Shown in pieces: positions 35,985 to 44,746 of a stretch of DNA of 64,000 nt. Within the stretch, counting starts at the first letter, position 1. Every line of letters begins with the position of its first letter. The position numbers were made by a program, and so were the translations under genes. The DNA is from Brevibacillus laterosporus LMG 15441 (GTDB lineage Bacteria > Bacillota > Bacilli > Brevibacillales > Brevibacillaceae), in the NCBI RefSeq assembly GCF_000219535.2, contig NZ_CP007806.1, positions 4,128,501 to 4,192,500 of the forward strand, given 5' to 3'. Under the pieces are notes generated by a model that saw nothing but the letters and a program-made list of their open reading frames with translations, made no database searches and was not told where the DNA came from.

Positions 35985-36770
35985 TTACTCCCGAACACTT
36001 GCCACTATGGCAAGAGCCGGCCCGTTAGGATAGATCGGATCGTCAAAGCTGATTGCGTCTATCTGGAAACCAACATGGTTTAAGCCTGCAAGTAAATCCT
36101 GTCTACTGAGCCAGTTGCTAAAAGGAAGTGTGCCCCCAATAAACAGTTTGCTATCGAGTGCTTGCAAATAATTATGTTGATATAATGTGTGAGCAAAGCC
36201 ATATTCTGAAGCAGATTGGCTCCCGCTAAATCGCAGACGATAATCAACTGAATGCTGTAAGATATTTTCATCAAAATAGTGCGTCCATAAGTACATTTTC
36301 TTGCATCGTTCCTTTAATAGCCCCAGCACCATAATCGGATTGACCATATGGTACAAGACACCAGAGGCAAAGCAAACATCAAAAGTCTGATCTGTCTGTT
36401 TTAAAAATTCTACAAAATCTCCGCATAGGTAACGCACACGTTGCAAATTAGTTACTTCTTTTGTTACCAAGCAACGTAAAAAGCACTTCGTATTGGCTTC
36501 AATTCCAAGAATGCTAGCGGCATCCCCCTTTTTTTCCAGCAGATAACTATGTGCCCCCTCCATCGGTCCTAACTCCAGTACCGATTTACCTGCTACTCCT
36601 CCTAATTTATCAATCGCCCAGATAGCACGAGCATCTTCAAATAAAGGAGCAAAGCCCCCCTCAATCTGATATTGTGCAGGAAAAATACTAATCCACTCAT
36701 CTTTAAAAATAGAAGTTGCTGTTTGATAAGAAGGAGCTGTTTTTACATAATAATCAAGCGCATAATGCAT
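35985..36770 (-). CDS. class I SAM-dependent methyltransferase
   Basis: 261 aa. Rossmann methyltransferase: motif I KSVLELGPMEGAHS near 58-71, acidic GIEANTKCFLR (motif II), and FDVCFASGVLYHMVNPI (motif IV). Substrate unknown; the LYHM segment resembles methyltransferases of small molecules or lipids. ATG at 36770 with GGAAGGGATGG upstream at slightly long distance. Only 27 bases follow the stop of the subtilase gene, so the two are probably one transcript, ending at the strong hairpin at 35886. Confidence 0.8.
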   Translation of the reverse strand: MHYALDYYVKTAPSYQTATSIFKDEWISIFPAQYQIEGGFAPLFEDARAIWAIDKLGGVAGKSVLELGPMEGAHSYLLEKKGDAASILGIEANTKCFLRCLVTKEVTNLQRVRYLCGDFVEFLKQTDQTFDVCFASGVLYHMVNPIMVLGLLKERCKKMYLWTHYFDENILQHSVDYRLRFSGSQSASEYGFAHTLYQHNYLQALDSKLFIGGTLPFSNWLSRQDLLAGLNHVGFQIDAISFDDPIYPNGPALAIVASVRE

Positions 36771-36797
36771 TCATTTTTTCCATCCCTTCCTTGCATA

Positions 36798-38120
36798 TCA
36801 GCGTCTCTTAAACAGAGAAAGAAGATCGAATCTGTTTTGACGGATGGGTGCAGATTCATTCTCGAAGGTATGTGCTTGGTTCTTTTCATGGTTCTTTTCA
36901 TGGTTCTTTTCATGGTCTTTTTCAAAGTTCTTTTCAAGGTTCTTTTTATGTTTCTTTACGTGATTTTTTTCAATTCCTTCTCCCGGATAAGTTATTTGCT
37001 TATTCGAACGATTATTCGCTCTTTTGTTGAAGCGATTCATGGCTCTGGTACGTTGTTGCGCTAGACGTAGAGCATATAGTCCCGAAATATGAGCAGCCGC
37101 CATAGAAGTACCGTCCAACGTACGATATCCTTTATTGAGCCAAGTAGATTTAATGCCAACACCAGGGGCAACTGTATTCATTCCTCTGCCTCTCGCGCTA
37201 AATTCAGCTAGCTTTGCTTGTTGGTTGATCGCACCTACCGCGATTACTTCACGATAGGCAGCGGGATATTCCAGGCCCCTACCATTATTCCCTGCGGACG
37301 CTACGAGTATGATTCCATTTCTGGAGGCTACACGTAAGGCTTGATGGAAAGCAGGATGATCCTCACTCGTTCCAAAGCTCATGTTAATAATATCCACCTT
37401 CTGCTCGATAGCCCAATTGATCCCGGCTATGATGTCACTGATATTAGCTGTTCCTTCCGCTCCAAACGCTTGCACATCATAAAGATCAACCTCGGGAGCA
37501 ATGCCAACAATCCCCCGATTATTGGCTACAGCCGCTATAGTTCCCGCCACATGCGTACCGTGTCCTCCCATATTAAACCGTTCCGCCCCAGCTATCACTG
37601 ACACTTTTCCTTTTATCTGTCCCTTCAAATCTGGATGGGACGATGAAATACCAGTATCAATCACGGCAACTTTAATTCCCTTACCCTTTGTTACATGCCA
37701 CAGGGCAGGAGCCCCTATATGCTCTACCCCCCATGGAATTTCTTCTTTATGATCCTTATTCTCCTTATGATCCTTATTCTCCTTATTCTCCTTACTTTTC
37801 TTACTTACCTTACTCCTATTACTTTCCTTACTTTCCTTACTTTCCTTGCTTTCCTTGCTTTCCTTGCTTTCCTTGCTTTCCTTGTTTTTCTTACTTTTCT
37901 TACTTTCCTTACTGTGTAAGCGCACCTGGACTTCATTTGATACGGTATATCCTTCACGGCCAATTAATTTGGTTAATTTTTCAAACTCGTCCTGCGCCAC
38001 TAAGAAGCAACCAACAGATTCACAATGCCTAACTGAGGGCATGATGGATTGATTTTCTTTTAATTTTTTGGCACAGATACTATAACCAAGCGTTTTGGGA
38101 AATGAAATAATCTTATACAC
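36798..38120 (-). CDS. subtilisin-like serine protease (S8) with charged repeat insertions, no signal peptide
   Basis: 440 aa. Residues 1-68 resemble an I9-type propeptide. Residues about 72-125 are low-complexity Lys/Glu/Ser then Lys/Glu/Asn/His repeats (SKESKESKES; NKDHKENKDHKE). The peptidase domain follows (about 126-360) with Asp in VAVIDTGISSSHPDL, His in GGHGTHVAGT, Asn in SAGNNG and Ser in DGTSMAAAH. The C-terminal 75 residues are another Lys/Asn/His/Glu repeat tract (EKNHEKNHEKN). Start is GTG at 38120 with GGAGGGG. No secretion signal is visible, so it is probably intracellular or leaves by another route. The repeats lie in frame and are 3n in unit length, so length may vary between strains. 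Confidence 0.88.
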   Translation of the reverse strand: MYKIISFPKTLGYSICAKKLKENQSIMPSVRHCESVGCFLVAQDEFEKLTKLIGREGYTVSNEVQVRLHSKESKKSKKNKESKESKESKESKESKESKESNRSKVSKKSKENKENKDHKENKDHKEEIPWGVEHIGAPALWHVTKGKGIKVAVIDTGISSSHPDLKGQIKGKVSVIAGAERFNMGGHGTHVAGTIAAVANNRGIVGIAPEVDLYDVQAFGAEGTANISDIIAGINWAIEQKVDIINMSFGTSEDHPAFHQALRVASRNGIILVASAGNNGRGLEYPAAYREVIAVGAINQQAKLAEFSARGRGMNTVAPGVGIKSTWLNKGYRTLDGTSMAAAHISGLYALRLAQQRTRAMNRFNKRANNRSNKQITYPGEGIEKNHVKKHKKNLEKNFEKDHEKNHEKNHEKNQAHTFENESAPIRQNRFDLLSLFKRR

Positions 38121-38181
38121 AAAAGCCCCTCCACGAATATCATGTCTATTTGATATCCTATGCAGGGACCTGCTTGATGGC

Positions 38182-39522
38182 TTATGCTTCTTTGTTATCT
38201 TTTATCATTTTTTTAACAAAGACACGAGTAATACGTAAATGATTCACTTCTCCAACTTCAAATTCATACCCTTCCTCTATCACTTTCATGCCTAAGGTCG
38301 GAGGATGGGTGATTTTTGTGTAAATCCAACCAGCGATCGTATCTACTTCTGCGGTATCTAGCTGTATGTTGAGATATGCGTTTACTTCTTCGAGCAACAT
38401 ACGCCCATCAAAAGAAACGATGCTTTCCTCCTTCTGTTTAAATTGCTCGATCTCAGGTCGCTCATCATCAAATTCATCCTGAATGTCTCCAACAATTTCC
38501 TCCACAATGTCTTCAAGTGTAAGTAATCCAGCAGTCCCACCATATTCATCTATTAGGATGGCGACTTGACTCCGTTGTTTTTGTAGCATGGTTAACAAAT
38601 GACTAATAGAAATGGTCTCTGGTACAGATAAAACAGGACGTAATAAATCACTCAAATGGCGTTCCTTCTCTATTTCCTTTAAAGCATAGGTTAAAATGTC
38701 TTTAATATGCAAAATTCCAACCACATGATCCTTATCCCCATTTACCACTGGATAACGGGTAAATCTCCCTGTACTCACAATATCTAAATTATCCTCAAAG
38801 CTGTCTCTAATATCGAGAACAACCATATCTGTTCGAGGTACCATGATTTCGCGAGCTGTTGTTTCCGAGAATTCAAAGATATTGTCTACTAGCATTAATT
38901 CGGTGTTATCAATTAACCCACTTTTGTGGCTTTCATTGACTAAAATCCGAATTTCTTCTTCTGTATGTGCCGCTTCATGCTCAGATACCGGTTCAATACC
39001 AAACAAACGTAAAATTTTGGAGGCTGCTCCATTTAACAGCTTAATAAAGGGAAACATTACCTTATAAAACAACTGCATGGGACGTGCTACAAATAAAGAA
39101 ATTTGTTCAGGACGTTGTATAGCCAATGATTTAGGTGCCAGCTCTCCTAATACGATATGTAAGAATGTAATGATCAAAAATCCAATCACAACGGAAATCG
39201 AGCTCTTCCATGGCTCTGTAATCCCTGCATATGAAAAAACGGGATGCAATAAGTGCGCGATCGCTGGCTCTCCAATCCAGCCTAACCCTAGAGAAGCAAG
39301 CGTAATTCCCAATTGAGTTGCGGATAAATAAGCATCTAGCTGATGTAATAATGTATCAACTAATCTAGCCTTTACATTGCCTTCTGCTACAAGCTGAGTA
39401 ATTCGAGATTCACGTATTTTTACCAGAGCGAATTCGGTGGCTACAAAGAACCCATTAAGGAAAACAAGAAATAGAACAAACAATAAATTAATGCTTGTCC
39501 CAAGAATGCTACCTGATGCCAC
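38182..39522 (-). CDS. CorC/HlyC family transporter (DUF21 + CBS pair), second copy
   Basis: 446 aa. Same order as the protein at 14000-15376: DUF21 membrane domain (NLLFVLFLVFLNGFFVATEF onward), CBS pair (REIMVPRTDM; VAILIDEYGGTAG), then CorC_HlyC. Key segments are near identical (AHTEEEIRILVNESHKSG). Likely Mg2+ or Co2+ export. Start is GTG at 39522 with GGAGGG. Divergent from the XPB helicase gene. Confidence 0.9.
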   Translation of the reverse strand: MASGSILGTSINLLFVLFLVFLNGFFVATEFALVKIRESRITQLVAEGNVKARLVDTLLHQLDAYLSATQLGITLASLGLGWIGEPAIAHLLHPVFSYAGITEPWKSSISVVIGFLIITFLHIVLGELAPKSLAIQRPEQISLFVARPMQLFYKVMFPFIKLLNGAASKILRLFGIEPVSEHEAAHTEEEIRILVNESHKSGLIDNTELMLVDNIFEFSETTAREIMVPRTDMVVLDIRDSFEDNLDIVSTGRFTRYPVVNGDKDHVVGILHIKDILTYALKEIEKERHLSDLLRPVLSVPETISISHLLTMLQKQRSQVAILIDEYGGTAGLLTLEDIVEEIVGDIQDEFDDERPEIEQFKQKEESIVSFDGRMLLEEVNAYLNIQLDTAEVDTIAGWIYTKITHPPTLGMKVIEEGYEFEVGEVNHLRITRVFVKKMIKDNKEA

Positions 39523-39669
39523 ATTCTTCCCTCCTCTCTCTATAAAGGTATTTCTATTGTAACCTGAGCCCCTGATTTTGAATCAAAATGATAGCTCTCC
39601 CCTGCTTTTCCCTTTCGTCCCCAAATATGGTACCATTGGCAATATTGATACCGCTATGAGGTGACGACC

Positions 39670-41361
39670 GTGTCTTTTCAACCCCATTTACCACTAATTG
39701 TACAAAGTGATCGGAGCATTTTAGTAGAAGTGGAGAATCCCTTATTTGATGAAGCAAGACAAGCGATTAGTGGCTTTGCTGAGCTTATTAAAAGCCCAGA
39801 ATATATACATACTTACCGTCTAACTCCACTTTCTTTGTGGAATGCAGCGGCAAGTCAGCTACAAGCAGAGCAAATCCTTGAAACACTCAGCCGCTACAGT
39901 AAATATGGACTGCCCCCTTCTGTTGCAGATGAGGTTAAAAGAGCCTTTTCGAGATACGGATTGATCCAGATGCATACCTACGAGGATCAAATCGGACTGA
40001 CAAGTGTAGACCCTCTTATTCTGGCAGAAGTTATGGGCTATCAATCTATGCAGCCTTATATAGAAGAAAAACGTTCGGAGAGTCTGTATATACTGAAGCC
40101 GTACTCACGTGGACTAGTAAAACAGGCTCTTATTAAGCTTGGCTATCCCGTGCAGGATTTAGCCGGCTATCAGGAGGGCGAACCGTGCCCGATGGAGCTT
40201 GTCCCCTGCGATAACACAGGAACTCCTTTTGCCCTGCGAGACTATCAGCTAGCTGCCGTGGATGCCTTTTATGCCAATGGTACTGCTTACGGTGGCAGTG
40301 GTGTTTTGTGCTTGCCCTGTGGAGCCGGGAAAACCATTATTGGAATTGGTACCATGTCACGCTTTGAGACGGCGACTCTCATCTTAACAACAAGTACAAC
40401 ATCTGTCCGACAATGGATCAACGAAATCATAACGAAAACCACTCTGACCGCTGACATGGTAGGCGAATATACTGGTGAACAAAAAGAGGTGCGACCTGTT
40501 ACCGTTACCACCTATCAAATGGTGACTTCAAGACAGCGTGGCTCAGAAGAGTTTCCCCATATGAATTTATTTACGGATTATAACTGGGGACTAATCATTT
40601 ACGACGAGGTTCACATGCTCCCTGCTCCTATTTTCAAGATGACCTCAAGCATTCAGGCCAAACGGAGGTTAGGATTAACCGCTACTCTAGTACGTGAGGA
40701 TGGAAAAGAAGATGAAGTCTTTTCCCTGATCGGCCCCAAAAAATACGAAATGCCATGGAAAGCGTTAGAAGCTCAGGGCTGGATCGCAACGGCCTTCTGT
40801 AAGGAAGTCAGACTACCACTTCCTTCTATTTATCGCGAGGCCTACGCCTTTTCTGGCACACGTGAGAAATATCGACTAGCAGCAGAGAATCCGATTAAGG
40901 TGAACTGGGTGCAAAAATTGCTGAGGCAGCATAAAGACGATCATATCCTCATTATTGGTCAGTACATCAAACAATTAGAATTGGTGGCCAACACGCTAGG
41001 CTTACCGCTCATTACAGGTAAAACACCTGAGGAAGACCGGGGTCGTTATTATGAGATGTTTAAGCGTGGAGAAATCAAACAGCTAGTGATATCTAAAGTC
41101 GCCAACTTTGCTGTAGACTTACCTGATGCTAATGTTGCGATTCAAATCTCAGGTACATTTGGTTCTAGACAGGAGGAAGCTCAGCGATTGGGTCGTATCT
41201 TGCGTCCTAAGGCAACCAACCAAGCCTATTTTTATACACTGGTGTCACGGGATACCCGTGAACAGGAATTTGCGAGTAAACGCCAAATGTTTCTATTAGA
41301 ACAAGGTTATCACTATCAAATCATAGAATCTGATGAAGAGCCTGAAAATCTTGGAGGGTAA
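39670..41361 (+). CDS. XPB/Ssl2-like DNA helicase
   Basis: 563 aa SF2 helicase of the bacterial XPB group. An N-terminal region with the XPB damage-recognition-like domain (about 10-190), then Walker A PCGAGKTIIGIG near 216, DEVH near 311, LGLTATLVREDG (motif III with the RED-type loop), and motif VI EEAQRLGRILRPK. XPB proteins unwind DNA 3'-5' in repair; bacterial copies occur sporadically, often with a Bax1 nuclease, which is not adjacent here. GTG occurs at 39661 and 39670; GAGGTGA overlaps the first, so 39670 is chosen. Confidence 0.9.
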   Translation: MSFQPHLPLIVQSDRSILVEVENPLFDEARQAISGFAELIKSPEYIHTYRLTPLSLWNAAASQLQAEQILETLSRYSKYGLPPSVADEVKRAFSRYGLIQMHTYEDQIGLTSVDPLILAEVMGYQSMQPYIEEKRSESLYILKPYSRGLVKQALIKLGYPVQDLAGYQEGEPCPMELVPCDNTGTPFALRDYQLAAVDAFYANGTAYGGSGVLCLPCGAGKTIIGIGTMSRFETATLILTTSTTSVRQWINEIITKTTLTADMVGEYTGEQKEVRPVTVTTYQMVTSRQRGSEEFPHMNLFTDYNWGLIIYDEVHMLPAPIFKMTSSIQAKRRLGLTATLVREDGKEDEVFSLIGPKKYEMPWKALEAQGWIATAFCKEVRLPLPSIYREAYAFSGTREKYRLAAENPIKVNWVQKLLRQHKDDHILIIGQYIKQLELVANTLGLPLITGKTPEEDRGRYYEMFKRGEIKQLVISKVANFAVDLPDANVAIQISGTFGSRQEEAQRLGRILRPKATNQAYFYTLVSRDTREQEFASKRQMFLLEQGYHYQIIESDEEPENLGG

Positions 41362-41534
41362 AGCGTAAGATATGTCCCAATCCTTTCCTAGTTTTTGTAA
41401 CGTTTTTTTTCTTTAAAAAATGTTAGAATGGGATGGAATCTTTACATGCATCAGCTTTTTACTATGACTATCCATACCGTTTAATCATGGAAGAACACTG
41501 GAAATATTTATGGATAAAATTCAAAAAGACTAAC

Positions 41535-41561
41535 TGAAACGTTTGAAAACAACGTATCGTC
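41535..41561 (+). promoter_or_regulatory. ECF-type promoter, probably autoregulatory
   Basis: TGAAAC (-35), 17 bases, CGTC (-10), the pattern recognised by SigM/SigW-type extracytoplasmic sigma factors, directly before an ECF sigma gene. Confidence 0.65.
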
Positions 41562-41589
41562 AGATGAAGTGAAGGGAGGCAATACTTCG

Positions 41590-42159
41590 ATGCAAGCCGA
41601 CAGTGAAATTGTACAACAGGTTTTGCAAGGGGACGTCGAAGCTTTTCGTGACATTATTCAAAAATACCAGCATATGATCTATATCTTCATATATAAGATG
41701 GTAAACAACAAGGCAGACGCTGAAGACCTGACCCAAGAGGTATTTATCAAAGCCTACGAAAAGCTGAACACCTATCGAGGTGAAAGTCAACTATCAACAT
41801 GGCTCCATACTTTAGCAAGGAATCGTACCATTGACTTTCTCCGGCGCCGGAAGTTCCATGATACGGATGAACAATTGGCTTTCGTCCCTTCAGGAGTACA
41901 GAATGAATTACCACAGGAATCGCTTTTGCGAAAAGAACAACAGAAGACCATCGCCGAAGCTTTCGAACAGCTATCTGACTCCTATAAAGAAGTTATTGTG
42001 CTTCGTTGTACGCACGAATATCCCTTTGATAAAATAGCTTCCCTGCTTGGGGTAGCAGAGTCTACAGCACGGGTTCGATATTTACGAGCAAGGCAAGAAT
42101 TTGCCAAAGTGTTAACGAAAATGGAAGGAGGACTCGTACATGAATTGCCAGGAATTTAA
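41590..42159 (+). CDS. ECF RNA polymerase sigma factor
   Basis: 189 aa. Sigma-70 region 2 (YQHMIYIFIYKMVNNKADAE, then DLTQEVFIKAYEKL) and region 4 (FEQLSDSYKEVIVLRC, FDKIASLLGVAESTARVRY) with no region 1 or 3, hence an extracytoplasmic-function sigma. It resembles the Bacillus SigW/SigM/SigX group, which answers envelope stress. The ATG at 41590 has AAGGGAGG; an in-frame ATG at 41569 lies before the ribosome site and is rejected. It overlaps the anti-sigma gene by 20 bases, and its promoter looks self-recognised. Confidence 0.93.
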   Translation: MQADSEIVQQVLQGDVEAFRDIIQKYQHMIYIFIYKMVNNKADAEDLTQEVFIKAYEKLNTYRGESQLSTWLHTLARNRTIDFLRRRKFHDTDEQLAFVPSGVQNELPQESLLRKEQQKTIAEAFEQLSDSYKEVIVLRCTHEYPFDKIASLLGVAESTARVRYLRARQEFAKVLTKMEGGLVHELPGI

Positions 42160-43681
42160 GGCAAAATGGACTAACACTGTTGACGACGATATCGCTCTTT
42201 CCCATTTAGAAACCTGTGATGAATGCTTGGCTTGGCTAGAGAATGAATGGTCATCTATAGAGGAAAACCTGTTCCTAAAAGAGATTCCACAACCTTCCAT
42301 TGACCTAGAAGATAACATTATGAATAAAATATATGCCGCTCCCCAACACCATGGAGGTTCTAGTCAATCTGAAAAAACAGAGCCGGGGATCATTCCGCTT
42401 GCAGTAGCTAATGAAATACCAGAAAGTAGCAAACCGTCCAAAGCAAAACGCTTTCGATTCTTTTCGTATCCTGTCTTGGGAGCCGCTAGTGTCCTTTTGG
42501 TCATGGGACTTGTAGGCGTTCAGGCTCTAAATGGAGGTTTTACAGGTAGCGCTGATAATACTGGTACGGAGCAATTGCCTTCTCCACAGGTAGCTTATGC
42601 ACCAATGTCTGAGGGGTCAACCTCCTACATGGCAAAGACACCTCAAAGTAACGATAAGCAAGCTCCTATCGAGAGCGGATCACCTGAGACTCAAGCACAA
42701 GCAGCCGAGCCAAAAGCTGCATCTCAAGAAAAATTACAAGCAACTCCACCTAGCATGAAAAAAGCCGAAGGAACACCTGAGAGACAAGACACCAAGCCAG
42801 CTAGAAGCGACAAAGATACTGCGGTAGCTCAAGCAAAGAAATCCCAAGCCCCTTCCGCAGACTCAACAATCGCTATGCTTGATAATGGTAAACAACCCGT
42901 TCAACAAGCACAAAATAATAAGCCAGCTTCGCCTTCTCTGCTCGCTTCACGCTCGCTATCTCCAATGCAAGCAGCATCCAAGGAGCATACGGTAACAGCT
43001 TCTGGGACAACAGAGAACAAAGCTGATCAAGATTCAGGCTCAAAGTCTACATCCTCTGATCAATCCGAAAAATTACATGACATAGCAGTGGCACCCTCTG
43101 AAAATCAAGGAGGCGCAGCAAGTCTAAATAAATCCTTAACGGCGACTGAAACACCATCCGTAGACGAATCCGAGGTAGAGTCAATTGGTGAAGCAACAAG
43201 CGAAATGTTCACCCAAGAGACAGAGAAGGAAAAAGAGAAACCTCAAACCTTCTCCAGCTTTACCTCCTTGGAAAAGGCAAAACAAGCCTCGGATATGCCG
43301 CTCGCAGGTATAGTTAAAGCAGATTTTAAGCTTGCTTCTGTTGCTATTCATTACGAATCAGAAACAAGTAAACATGTCACTTCTCAAACAGCTATCTATC
43401 GACATGGTGATGCTCAGCTTAAGCTAGAGGTACTGCGCAATGACACGCAAAAACGTACTTTGTCCATTCCAGGAACCTTTGCTGGATCTCCACAAATTTT
43501 CTATGTCGGTACTGATAAAGCAATCGGAGTAACTTTCGACTCTCAAGAAAAAAATACAATGCAGCATGCAGTTCACCTTATTACCACGAAATCCTCCCAA
43601 CAGCTCTATGTAATTGCAACAGCAAAAGGAATGAGCTTACAGGATTTAATGGATACTGTAAAAACTATGAATTGGTCATAG
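42140..43681 (+). CDS. membrane anti-sigma factor with long extracytoplasmic domain
   Basis: 513 aa. Residues 22-29 (HLETCDEC) are the H-x3-C-x2-C zinc anti-sigma motif that clamps the cognate sigma in the cytoplasm. One transmembrane helix is at about 113-132 (LGAASVLLVMGLVGVQAL). About 230 outer residues rich in Ser, Gln, Ala, Pro and Lys follow (low complexity, wall-spanning). A folded C-terminal domain at about 370-513 (FKLASVAIHYESETSK; TTKSSQQLYVIATAKG) is probably the sensor. The gene overlaps the sigma gene and has AAGGAGGA before its ATG. The signal is likely cleaved by regulated proteolysis, as in RsiW; this is inferred. Confidence 0.88.
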   Translation: MNCQEFKAKWTNTVDDDIALSHLETCDECLAWLENEWSSIEENLFLKEIPQPSIDLEDNIMNKIYAAPQHHGGSSQSEKTEPGIIPLAVANEIPESSKPSKAKRFRFFSYPVLGAASVLLVMGLVGVQALNGGFTGSADNTGTEQLPSPQVAYAPMSEGSTSYMAKTPQSNDKQAPIESGSPETQAQAAEPKAASQEKLQATPPSMKKAEGTPERQDTKPARSDKDTAVAQAKKSQAPSADSTIAMLDNGKQPVQQAQNNKPASPSLLASRSLSPMQAASKEHTVTASGTTENKADQDSGSKSTSSDQSEKLHDIAVAPSENQGGAASLNKSLTATETPSVDESEVESIGEATSEMFTQETEKEKEKPQTFSSFTSLEKAKQASDMPLAGIVKADFKLASVAIHYESETSKHVTSQTAIYRHGDAQLKLEVLRNDTQKRTLSIPGTFAGSPQIFYVGTDKAIGVTFDSQEKNTMQHAVHLITTKSSQQLYVIATAKGMSLQDLMDTVKTMNWS

Positions 43682-43706
43682 CTTGATGCTGTCTACCCAA
43701 AACAAT

Positions 43707-43752
43707 CAAAAACCCTCTAGCCAAAGATAAAACGATGGTTAGAGGGTTTTTG
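43707..43752. terminator. bidirectional terminator
   Basis: AAAAACCCTCTA and TAGAGGGTTTTT stem between the convergent anti-sigma and ABC permease genes. Confidence 0.85.
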
Positions 43753-43765
43753 ATTATATCTTACA

Positions 43766-44746
43766 TTACGTAACATCTTGTCTAGTAAACACTACATAGG
43801 CAATCACTAAAGAAGCAACTCCCCAAACAGATAATACTCCAAGAGAAAAGGGTAGGCTCATGCCTTTAATAGGTGGCAAGCTCCCCGCTAAATACGTCGT
43901 AAGCTGTAAATTTACATTAAACAAGTACTTCGCTTGTTCCCACGTAGAGGCCATTTGAGTTAAAATAGCCCCACTAATAAGAGCAGCCATCATAATCCCC
44001 ATGCCAGCCGCTGTGCTTCTCACCAAGACAGAGATCATCAACGATATTGTACCTACCACTACACAAACGAACCAGCCTAATCCATATTGCATCAAAATAT
44101 ATTTCCATTGATCTAATACAAATACCTGTGAGGTTTGTAAGACTTCTCCTGTCGCTTTAAAGCCGGTTAAAACGGGCATCGTCCACCCTCCATAACCAAA
44201 GACAACTCCTGAGATAAGATACGCTAGTACCAGAGATAACAATAAGGTCAAGGAAGTGAACAAAAGGAGTGTTATATATTTACTCGTTAGGATCTTCCAA
44301 CGTTTGACTGGCCTTGTCAGCAACAGTTTAATTGTCCCTTCACTAAATTCTGAAGATACGAGATCAACTGCTAAAATCACAATAATCATCGGTAGAAACA
44401 GTCCAACAGCTTGATCCATAAATCCACGTGCAAATGTAACGGCCCCTGGCGCTGACGGATCAATATCATGATCTAAATAATACTGTTGCAACTGTAATTG
44501 GGTTTTCAGAAAATCCTTCCATTCGGGAGGGATGCGAGTGGAAGCCAATCTATTTTGGGTATCTACTATCTTTTGTTGAAGAATGGTGCGCCAGTCATCG
44601 GTACCAATTTGTGCCCGGGCCACCTCTACTGATTGGTATTGCGCATATGTAAACAACGGAATCAAAATAAGCAATATGAGGACGACTACATAGAAGCGTT
44701 TGCGTCTGACTAGCTTTAAGCTCTCGTTATATACCAGATCAAGCAT
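43766..44746 (-). CDS. ABC-2 type transporter permease
   Basis: 326 aa with six predicted membrane helices, beginning YNESLKLVRRKRFYVVVLIL. A large outer loop lies between helices 1 and 2. The stretch SSEFSEGTIKLLLTRPVKRWKI is the conserved ABC-2 coupling region that contacts the ATPase. The ATG at 44746 follows GAGGAGGGG; an in-frame codon 15 bases earlier lies before the ribosome site. The start overlaps the end of the ATPase gene by eight bases, so the pair forms one exporter. Substrate unknown (drug, peptide or lipid). Confidence 0.88.
   Translation of the reverse strand: MLDLVYNESLKLVRRKRFYVVVLILLILIPLFTYAQYQSVEVARAQIGTDDWRTILQQKIVDTQNRLASTRIPPEWKDFLKTQLQLQQYYLDHDIDPSAPGAVTFARGFMDQAVGLFLPMIIVILAVDLVSSEFSEGTIKLLLTRPVKRWKILTSKYITLLLFTSLTLLLSLVLAYLISGVVFGYGGWTMPVLTGFKATGEVLQTSQVFVLDQWKYILMQYGLGWFVCVVVGTISLMISVLVRSTAAGMGIMMAALISGAILTQMASTWEQAKYLFNVNLQLTTYLAGSLPPIKGMSLPFSLGVLSVWGVASLVIAYVVFTRQDVT

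Noticed and set aside
37341-38052. Several plus-strand frames and CRISPR-like short repeats opposite the subtilase
   Set aside because: They are antisense readings of the in-frame Lys/Glu/Ser codon repeats. The units are contiguous with no spacers, so this is not a CRISPR array.
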